The position numbers and the translations under genes are program-made. From Durusdinium trenchii (lineage: Eukaryota; Sar; Dinophyceae; Suessiales; Symbiodiniaceae): a stretch of DNA of 64,000 nucleotides. The notes beneath the pieces were generated by a model. It was not told the origin of the DNA and made no database searches. It was given only the letters and a program-made list of their open reading frames with translations. The DNA lies in NCBI GenBank assembly GCA_963970005.1, contig CAXAMN010022851.1, positions 656,605 to 720,604 of the forward strand, in the 5' to 3' direction. Of the stretch, positions 56,357-64,000 are shown in pieces (position 1 is the first letter of the stretch; each line of letters starts with the position of its first letter).

Positions 56357-57900
56357 TCCTTTGTGGAACCTATGCCTACATACAAGCACTCTAACACAGA
56401 TCCTCCTCTATCATGGAATGCTATTCTCCATTGCACAATTTACATATCATAAAATCCGACCGTATGGAAATGCATCCCACCTTATCCAGAACCTAATCAC
56501 GAAAGCGATCTCCGAAGGAGGTCAGTTGAAGTTTCAGTTTATTAGATGGGTCAAAATCGAAGGGGTCAATTGAAAAATAGCTACAAACGCTCCCCCCCAC
56601 TTTGTGTGAAGTGAATCAATAATCAATAGGACCCCCCCCTTAACGAATTGAAGTGATATTGATTGGCCCCCCTCTCTAAGGGACACGACATCACAAACAT
56701 CATCCTAAGGTGTTTTCACATTCGTCGTTGTCATCGCTTTCGTTCCCCGCCTCTCAAGTCTACTATGCTATCATCATTGTAACCATGCTCATCCTTGATA
56801 AGGGCTTTGACGTATAAAATCATATATTTATGCATCCTAAGAGCACGGCGCTCTCTGTTAGGGAAGATCCTAATCTTCATTTGACTAACGTTTGGTCGGT
56901 CCTTTGAGCACGGATCACGAGTTTGGAGGAATCTTGGCCAGAAGGGAAGAGCCCCTGGTTATGCAAACCGGCAACTTAAAATTAAAGAGCAACACATGAT
57001 GATGGCCAATCACCCGCTTGCGTTTGGTCTTGCTCCTTCAATTGCATTTCCTTTGACCATTTGCTTCAGAATCTGGTCATAGAAAGGGCCAAGCACAGAA
57101 TACCTATGCACGTGTCAAAAGAAGCCTCCTGAGAAACACAACAATGTCATTGTTGAAGGACATAGAGAAGACAAGACAAATCAATTCAACAAATGAATGT
57201 GCCAAATAGAAATAAATGCAAGAGATGCAAACCAATTCTGGAGCTAGTAGATTCTAGGCAAGGAAAGGTAACACTGATTAAACAAAGGAGCAGCTAAATG
57301 AGCCTGACACAAATCAGTTTAGTATGGGAACATTTAAAACACAAAACAGATGGGATGCCAAATAATACTCGAGAAATCATCAAGAGTTATTTTCTTTGCT
57401 TAACTTTTTCAGCAAAAAGCGGCAGTCCTAAAAGCAAAGTACCACTATTTCTCCGAGATCTTGGACTGGGAAGGGTTGGCCCCAAAGAACAACATATAGT
57501 TTCTAGAGTCTTGACTGAACCCTCCTCCACAAACACGACAAAAACATACTTCTGAAACATGTTTGTTTGCTTTTCTTGGTTAGTGTTCGGAAAGGTTTTC
57601 CCAAGAGTGCCCTCCTGGATCCTCTAGGAATGTTCGGCGGTGTCATTCTTCTCTCAAATGCAGAAAGGGAAAAAGCTGCACTGCCAGGAGTGCCCCTTTA
57701 TTTTTTAAAGCACCTGTGACCTGGTAGCAGCCCACTGTAGAATGGACCCGTCACTGGAGGTTTCTGGGATCTTGTGTGAGGAAGGGCAACTTAACCAATG
57801 CCATTTTCATTTCCGAGTTGGGTGATTATCATCCAGTCAGGCTGGAGCCAACCTTTTTATCAGACCTGATGGAAGTCTTGCATACCTGAGGTGATTTCAG

Positions 57901-57935
57901 AGGGCATTCACTGGCAGCGTGGATCAGAATGGCGG
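57901..57935 (+). CDS. Voltage-gated cation channel, putative 35-bp selectivity-filter exon
   Basis: Between GAGGTGATTTCAG and a GTGGGA donor. In phase 0 (as required by the pore exon) it reads RAFTGSVDQNG and ends in phase 2, as required by the next exon. Joined, the pore would read SLYM-RAFTGSVDQNGG-RELMDPL, lining up FTGSVDQ with the usual ISGGVDW filter. The single acidic residue and Gln in place of Trp are unusual. Acceptor is AG/A, unlike most others in this gene. The assignment rests on phase and position as much as on sequence. Confidence 0.5.
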
Positions 57936-58645
57936 GTGGGAGGTTTTAGGATTATCGAAGACACCAATGAACACACCAGATCTCTTGGCCAGAGTTTTGT
58001 GGCAGGTCAAGGCTTTGCTTCAAGCGGGTATTGTGCAGAGATTCCTCTTGCAGTTGAATCTGACAACGTGGCTGTGAGTGATTGTGAGTGGATTTCTGTG
58101 GGTGACTTGCAGGCCTTTTTGGGGGGTATATATAGAGCACCCAAATAGTAGATAGAAGCTCTTTTTCCACAAGCATTCTTATTTGTTCATTCAGTTGCAT
58201 GTGTTTGCTTGTATGTGGTGATCACTGGAGTTGTCGCGACCTTGGTAGGTGATGATGCTGATGCTGTACTCTAATTCAATGTCAATTCGTAAGAAACTTG
58301 TTGACATTAGTTGCTGCAACAAAACCATAGTTGCTGGGCTGCGTGAGAAGCTGCTTGCAGAAGTGGTGACCATGGACCTATTTTGCAGCTACACTCTCTC
58401 CCATATTCCTGATTGAAACAATATAAACCATCCCCGAAGAAGCTCACTACATTTGAGGTGGGAACTGTGTAACATGCAACTTATAGGATTGTAGCCGTCC
58501 CCACGTCTAGAATCCTTGCAGAACACTCCGACTCCTGGAGAACCTCCGTCGCATGGACCACCCCGGGTTCACACTTGCGAGTGAGCGAGCCATCTCGTTT
58601 GTTCTCCAACCAACCATCTAGACATCCAGCCACCGTGAAGACCAG

Positions 58646-58716
58646 GCGAGAATTGATGGACCCCTTGGTGGAGAACATGGGCGGCTGGGTTCGCATCGTC
58701 TTCGTGACTTTCACAG
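58646..58716 (+). CDS. Voltage-gated cation channel, pre-S6 and first half of S6
   Basis: After GAAGACCAG/G in phase 2: RELMDPLVENMGGWVRIV then FVTFT. The DPL...W segment and the hydrophobic run are the usual link from the filter into S6. It ends in phase 1 at TTTCACAG with the intron starting GCGCGA. This GC donor is required, because only then does the next exon continue as FVTFTG-FELFAMMN. The ORF also extends upstream (KTRRELMD), so an acceptor at 58629 is possible but would be in phase 1. Confidence 0.82.
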
Positions 58717-59303
58717 GCGCGAGACTAGACATTCAGACAGACAGGTTTAATAAGATATGATAAGGATCAATAAGGTCTTGCTTGCTTCCCAGTTGCAACA
58801 GGTTTGATTTTATTGTACTTTGTATGATGTTTGTGCTGTCACCGTTTTTGCGGGACTTTTCATGCACGCACAGATTGCTGTAGGTACAGAACGTTTGAAT
58901 AAACACTGGACTATGTTGCATAAACCTTAGATGAATGAGCAGGCTGTAGTTTTCTATTTTTTTCCGGGTGCTATCCCTCTCCTCCGTACATTTTTCTATA
59001 GAAGGGACGTAAGTCATATATGACTTTTGGAGCTGCTTTCTGCTTGTGAATACGTTGTTTACTCGTCTTTATATCGGTATATGGTTTTTTCTTGACAACA
59101 CTGTCACACGTCTTCTGGATACTTCAAATATCATCTGAAAAATAGACAGGAGGAATGGAACATGGCCCGGCTGAGCCTAGAAGCAGCAAACATGTGCATG
59201 AACTGAAGTTGGTGCTCATATGATATCAATATATATATATATATATTTGTGTTTTAGATTTTGCTCAGAAACTCATCACTGCGACCCTCAGTCATCTCCA
59301 CAG

Positions 59304-59356
59304 GATTCGAGCTCTTTGCCATGATGAATATCATCACCGCCTGTTTCGTGGATAGT
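59304..59356 (+). CDS. Voltage-gated cation channel, second half of S6
   Basis: Acceptor CATCTCCACAG/G, phase 1: GFELFAMMNIITACFVDS. FAxxNIxTxxFV is the cytoplasmic half of S6 in NaV/CaV-like channels, with the gating-hinge Asn. I end it at GATAGT/GTCCCT, phase 0, since the next exon then gives FVDS-AMKIAANAE. The ORF remains open for another 98 codons beyond the donor (to 59653), with no similarity to channel sequence, so that part is taken as intron. Confidence 0.87.
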
Positions 59357-59987
59357 GTCCCTCAGCCAAAGCCGTGTGACCGCGCCGTGTCCGCGCGTCG
59401 TCCGGTTTCACCGGGTTTCAACCGGCAACCGGATCGAACCTCGGCAGAATCCCTGGTCACAGTCGATTCTGTGGACACAGACCTGGGTGACATAGACCTC
59501 TTCCGTGTTTCCAGCCGCCAAGATTGTAGGTTGGCCAGTTGTCCTTTTACTAGAACAGGTCCAGGAATGTCAAGGATGCCATCCAAACCACCCAATTTGG
59601 TCCGGTCCAGGAATGTCGGAACGACCCCCCAGGCTTTAACCGTCCAGCGGTGAAACGACCCCTGGCTCAAAACACGGATCTACAGCAAAACTGGTGGTTG
59701 GCAAGTTGTAGGGAATGAAGGTGATTTGCGTCCCAGGTCAGGTGGGTTCAGGAAGATGCAAATAGTTAACTCCGTTGGAAGACCACTTGTTTGCCAACCG
59801 GTACGTCTCAGTAGATTCTGTACTATTTTTTGCTGAGTCATACAATGGTACTCCTGTAGCTTTGTACCATGTCCTCATTTCAGCCTTCGCTAGACCTTTG
59901 ACAGTGACAAGTCAGAAGTTGCAACCTTCATCAGCATCTTGATTGGCCTTCCTCCACTGATCCGCTTTGCGTGCGCGAGCCGATCAG

Positions 59988-60032
59988 GCCATGAAGATCG
60001 CCGCGAATGCCGAGAAGCAGGAGACCCGAGAA
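59988..60032 (+). CDS. Voltage-gated cation channel, post-S6 helix
   Basis: After GAGCCGATCAG/G in phase 0: AMKIAANAEKQETRE. A charged helix directly after FVDS is usual at the C-terminal end of S6 in protist cation channels. Ending at CGAGAA with a GC donor (GCGCAG) is an inference; the frame stays open to about 60087 (AQPPPPTRPRP). It points towards the C-terminal EF-hands. Confidence 0.62.
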
Positions 60033-60774
60033 GCGCAGCCCCCACCTCCAACCAGACCTCGTCCATGTGCAGAGTTATGCCAGGGGTGAAAACCAAACAC
60101 AGCAGATGTCTTTCGGGCAGGGCTCAACCAAACAGATGCTATTTGGGGGCACTCCTTTTCGTGGTCATTTGGTAGATTGAAGATGGAGCATCCTCACACG
60201 TTGTCTATATAGTTGATGTTTTGATCAGTCATGCTTGCAAAAGTTCTTTTGGATGTCAGCACATTTTGAGAACTCGCGGCAACTGCGGACCATATAGTAT
60301 GTGAACCTCAAAAGATTACCGACAGGTGCTTGACATACGGTAAACATGATTCTTACTTGTCGGACTTGCCGTGTAGAGCCTCTTTTATCTTGATACTAGC
60401 GGATTTGGGGGCTAACCAGTGCGATAGGAGGGTCACTCAATGTCCATGTCCAGAAGACCGAAGGCAAAAGAAGCAACTTGAGTTGCACCTTCAATCATTT
60501 CATTTGCTATAAGTGACTTGCTTTTGTCCCTGCAACTTCCTTCCTTTCCTGAACCGGAATATATAGACGTGGTGGTTTGCTATTGGTGTCCACAGTCCAC
60601 GATGAACGGCCCGACCAGGCCAGACCCATGGACGAACGGCTTTGTCACAGCCAGTCAGAGTTCAAAAATGCAAAACTCCAGAACTTCCAATGACTCATGA
60701 CAGTCATTTGGACTTCTAGGGAGAACGAGCTTTGTGTGTGTGTCACATTCTGGGACACAGCTTGGAATGTGCAG

Positions 60775-60825
60775 GAATGCCTGGAATCCTTGTGGGGCCT
60801 CTTAGATGCTGATGCCAACTACGAT
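60775..60825 (+). CDS. Voltage-gated cation channel, first EF-hand (helix E and half the loop)
   Basis: After TTGGAATGTGCAG/G: ECLESLWGLLDADANYD, then a GTGCCT donor, phase 0. The helix ends in the first seven residues of an EF-hand loop, D-A-D-A-N-Y-D. The other five, I-V-T-K-E, begin the next exon, so the 12-residue Ca2+-binding loop is completed exactly across a 700-bp intron. EF-hand pairs after S6 are a feature of NaV/CaV-like channels, where they tune gating to Ca2+. Confidence 0.77.
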
Positions 60826-61525
60826 GTGCCTCAGAGCAGTTGGTGTGGTTTCGAGCAATCATGTGGATCAGTCAGTGTTCCATGCACTCCGACTCCCCAA
60901 CTGAGATGTGGGGATTGAGGGAAATGGAAATGTAGAAGAGCAATTCCTTTGTCAGTGTTCTCGTTCAGGTCGTTCAGTGCTGTCAGTGTTGTTTGGGCAT
61001 TCCTGAGTTGATACAACAGCTGCAGAATTTGATGTAGAGGGCCAGGCAGGATGGCAGACTGTGTCCCTGACTCGGTGAACCCGAAGTAGCTGCGGGTGAG
61101 GATCTTCCCTGAAAGCTTCCCTGGCTGCCGAATGCTGCCAGTTGGTGCTTAGAGTTTTGTTGTTCATGCAATGCAGCGATGCAGCCTTTGATGTTTTTGC
61201 AGACCCTTGCTGGGACTTGAGTTTGGGCCAACTTTTGATGGAGAAAGTGAGAGCAGGCTCCTTGGCAACACAGATGCTAAAATGAGTGTGAATTAAGCAA
61301 GCTTTTGCAACATGAGCACCCATAAGTGTTGGGACGTTTCCTCATTTCATAGGCATCCCAAAATGGATTAAAAAGATAGAAAAGTAGCCCCCCTTCAAAT
61401 TGACGTTGGACATCGTGAAACTGCCTAGCAGGAACCACAAGCAAAAAGACAACCCTTTTCTCAAGCACCTCCCCCAAAAAAGGTCCCCAGAACCGTCCCG
61501 CCTTGAGGCTCGAACACAAAAGAAG

Positions 61526-61591
61526 ATCGTCACCAAGGAGCAGTTCATTGGAAGCTACGGGGAGCCTAGCACCTTGGTCTTTGCCGTTGCG
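61526..61591 (+). CDS. Voltage-gated cation channel, first EF-hand (rest of loop and helix F)
   Basis: After CACAAAAGAAG, phase 0: IVTKEQFIGSYGEPSTLVF then AVA, ending at GTTGCG/GTATCT in phase 0. I at loop position 8 and E at position 12 (the bidentate Ca2+ ligand) fall where an EF-hand needs them. The acceptor is AG/A. The frame is open well upstream (from 61400), but only this part matches the EF-hand. Confidence 0.72.
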
Positions 61592-62653
61592 GTATCTTGC
61601 GGTCGCGCGGGAGGATCAGCTGTTAACATCTGTTAACGGGCTCAGTCGGACCATGGGGCGGTTTGCCGATGCTCTGTGTGTTTTGGAAACGTCCTGGAAT
61701 ATTCAATCACCATCCAGTCTTGCAGTGAATAGGATTTACCCAAGACATGACATGGTTTTGTTATGTGTTGTTCCCCTCAGTGAGGGAATTCGTTCACCGT
61801 GGCTACCCCGTGGCTTGTTGAGCTGAGCTCGTTCTGTTTTGCCTGAAGCCTTAGTAGTGGTGTAGCGGATGTGTCGTGGTGAATTGGGGACGAAAGGCGT
61901 GGCGTGTTGCAACACCCTGTTTCGTCGAGCAGATCCTGCCCAGTCAGTAAGTCCGAGTCCAGTAACGTACCAACATAGGATTCATGGCAGTTTGTAAGTG
62001 GAACATAGTCGAACTCTAGAATTTCCTCACTGTCTTCATTTTATCATATTTGTGATGCGTGATGTTGCTCAACAAGAAAGTGAAACAAAGGTTACCAAAG
62101 TGTGTTTGGGAACTGGAAACGTTCAGTAAAAAGGTGTGGGACAGCTATAGTCCCTGAATGGGGTCACTTCGTGTCGTTTGGCCCAGAAGTGTCCAGCCGC
62201 TGCAGCTCAGGTATGACAAAGTTTTTGGATCTCATCAATGCCCACACAGAGGACGGACATTTAGCCCTCAAAATCAGGTAGATCGACATCAGAAGACCCT
62301 TGCGGCCCTTGCGTGACGCTTCGCGACTGTTCGCATGAACAGTGACCCATGCGTGATGCTGAAACTTCATCACTGGGCAGACTGGGCAGTGGCTCCGAAA
62401 GCATTTTTCGGGTGTGTCCTTTAGACCCATGAATGCCATGCATGGCGTGTTGGTTCCCACTTGCTTCGTGTAAGGGGCTATGTAATTACACAGCATCCGG
62501 GCGCATTTCATATGTGTTTTGGGAAGTCACGGCTTCACTCTTAAACTGCGAGCTCCGCCTCCAAACACGTTCGAGAACAAGGCTGGTCGCCATGAACATC
62601 TCAACGGCCCGCCCCGACTGCGAATCCATGATCGTGACCAGGACCCAAAGCAG

Positions 62654-62696
62654 GTCTTTGCCATGATTGATCGCACCTGGGACACGTTCAAAGACG
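62654..62696 (+). CDS. Voltage-gated cation channel, probable helix E of second EF-hand
   Basis: After CCAAAGCAG/G, phase 0: VFAMIDRTWDTFKD plus one base. Phases fit both neighbours, and D would be loop position 1, giving D-G-D-G-D-G-A-L-T-A-P-E with the next exon. The 5' splice site is not canonical: GACG/AATCAC, or GAC/GAATCA if the shared G is moved. The helix is a plausible but not diagnostic match. Confidence 0.45.
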
Positions 62697-63273
62697 AATC
62701 ACGGCGTGGAGCATTGGTTTTCTTCAAAGGCATTGATATCGGATGCAACCGGCGAGGAAAGATGCACCATTGCTCATGATGGGCCGAAAGAACCAGGGTT
62801 CCACAGGTAGTCATGTCCCTTTACCAGAGGAGTTTGGGGGTCACTGATGTTTGGACCCTCAGAACAGGAAGAACCTCCTCCGAACCGTGGGCCATTTCCC
62901 ATGAAGCGCAGGCTGCTCGGCCCTTTTCGGGGACTCGCCCAACCCGTGGGGTTGGTGGACCAGACTGTGCACACCTACACAAGCTGGCAGCCTACCGTGC
63001 ATCTAGACCTTCGTGGTGCACTTCTTCGGATCTTCAACAGCTGACCGTCAGGGGAAACGGCTGCAAAGGACGATATGAAGAGGCCCACCCCACTGAGCCA
63101 AACAGGACGATCTGATTTGATCTAATCTTTGAGCAGAATTTATAAGGTTAATGAGTGTTTTGGGCTCGATTGCTCAATTTAGGGAACCTCTTCACTTTCC
63201 AGACCGGTGAGCAGATCAGGGTTTCAGACCGGTCACCGGCTGAGCTTGACGTTTGATGACTCCACACCCTCAG

Positions 63274-63368
63274 GTGATGGTGACGGCGCGCTGACGGCGC
63301 CGGAGTTCCTGATTTGTTGCGAGCGCCTGATGGGGCCGTCCAAGGCGAGGCCTGGGGATGTCTGGGAG
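63274..63368 (+). CDS. Voltage-gated cation channel, second EF-hand exon
   Basis: Acceptor TCCACACCCTCAG/G, phase 1: DGDGALTAPEFLICCERL then MGPSKARPGDVWE. DGDGALTAPEF is an EF-hand loop (acidic positions 3 and 5, Gly 6, Leu 8, Glu 12), and FLICCERLMGPSKA is the helix F and tail typical of the last EF-hand in these channels (compare EFVxGCxRLxGxAK). About 80 percent of codons end in G/C. I end it at GGGAG/GTCCCG; a GC donor at AAGGCGAG is another choice. Further C-terminal exons may follow or the ORF may run to its stop at 63425. Confidence 0.85.
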
Positions 63369-63752
63369 GTCCCGCAGCGGATCAACCATGAAGCTTGGCA
63401 CAGGAACAGAACTGATCATAGATAGTAGAGAGTCGAGAGTGGATAGGATCATGAAGTTTGCCAAATTACTGTGCACAAGAACATCCAGGAACGCTTTCTC
63501 CACGTACGGCATGTATATACAATATTAAAACATATTAAAACAATTATTGTGAAACGGAACCGGCCCCGCCGACGGTCCCTCGATCGGAGCTGCAGGGCTC
63601 GAGCGGTAGAAAAGGTTCGGTCGCTGCCACGTTTAAGTGGCAGCGGAGCAGGTTTCGATCCGGGGCCATAGGCGCTGTGGGCGGCGGCGCGGGGGAGCTG
63701 GCTACGGTGGTTTGGGGTGGTCGTGCTCGAGCCCTACGGCTGGGGGTTTTGG

Positions 63753-64000
63753 ATGACCTCGTACTACGAGGTTTTTGAGGTCCAAGTTGAGCCCAATGCA
63801 TCTGAAGGTGATTCGGAATGGGGGAATCCACTGGATGTGAGTGGGTTGGGTGGCAGCGATGGTTGGTATCAACCTGGTGATGACTCCTCATGGACATCGA
63901 CGTCCTGGGCATCATGGAGGCAGGGATGGCGAGACCGAGGACGGGCTGAGAATTGGTCATGGGATGAGCAGCGTTCATGGGGTGCCCCAAGCTCGGAGGT
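63753..64000 (+). CDS. Partial ORF, Trp/Ser-rich N-terminus, open at right edge (possible copia gag)
   Basis: ATG at 63753 opens a frame with no stop to the window end; the same frame is open back to 63672. It reads MTSYYEVFEVQVEPNASEGD, then an acidic Gly/Asp stretch and a Trp-rich block (DDSSWTSTSWASWRQGWRD, ENWSWDEQRSWGAP). Trp/Ser/Asp-rich starts like this precede the gag domain in many dinoflagellate copia polyproteins (recollection). It is different from the gag start at 4776. The DNA becomes GC-rich from about 63560. It might instead be the start of an ordinary gene. Confidence 0.45.
   Translation, partial: MTSYYEVFEVQVEPNASEGDSEWGNPLDVSGLGGSDGWYQPGDDSSWTSTSWASWRQGWRDRGRAENWSWDEQRSWGAPSSE

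Larger units (their letters stand above)
55275..57890. other. Intron-like sequence of the channel gene
   Basis: Contains T9/G10 homopolymers at about 55329-55348, a GA microsatellite (55425-55443) and a long TA run (56308-56356). An 85-codon ORF at 57298-57555 has no recognisable content. No exon of the channel was found here. Confidence 0.55.

Noticed and set aside
59357..59653. Extension of the S6 ORF for 98 codons
   Set aside because: Open frame but with no channel similarity, and phase requires the donor at 59357.
1..64000. Spliced-leader relics (CCGTAGCCATTTTGGCTCAAG or its 3' part) upstream of candidate genes
   Set aside because: I scanned by eye for TTTTGGCTCAAG and its reverse and saw no match.
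1..64000. CRISPR arrays, rRNA and tRNA genes
   Set aside because: No regularly spaced repeats of CRISPR type, no rRNA core sequences and no cloverleaf with A/B box motifs were seen.

Overview
The window looks like nuclear DNA of a dinoflagellate, probably of the Symbiodinium type (inference). Signs: sparse short GC-rich exons in long AT-rich introns, 3' splice sites read as AG followed by G, several apparent GC or GA 5' splice sites, many TA microsatellites, and a Ty1/copia element of the form common in these genomes. Two 10-N runs (3064-3073 and 42555-42564) mark assembly gaps.

Layout. 1-482 (minus): an open reading frame running off the left edge. 708-4846 (minus): a decayed Ty1/copia retrotransposon with a CCHC zinc knuckle, a DSG protease, the RT palm, RNase H, a tRNA-iMet-type primer binding site and an LTR edge. 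The integrase is missing at the N gap and the RT frame is broken. 5-43 kb: mostly intron or intergenic sequence with scattered candidate exons on both strands that I cannot assign to families. It also holds a clear 467-bp MITE at 22558-23024. Long ORFs there are listed with low confidence because both strands often look equally coding.

50.4-63.4 kb (plus) is the best part: a split gene for a voltage-gated cation channel. I can read S2, S3, an S4 voltage sensor with five basic residues spaced by three, S5, a pore helix, a possible selectivity-filter microexon, S6 in two exons, a post-S6 helix and a pair of EF-hands. Reading phase is consistent across most of these junctions. The gene probably begins upstream, perhaps in the 43-47 kb exons; S1 and the turret exon were not found.

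At 63753 a tryptophan-rich ORF starts on the plus strand and runs off the right edge. It resembles the N-terminus of a dinoflagellate copia polyprotein. The channel would let voltage gate a cation current, with Ca2+ sensed by its EF-hands. Small repeats (a hairpin family and a CTAGTAG minisatellite) sit just upstream of three of its 3' splice sites.
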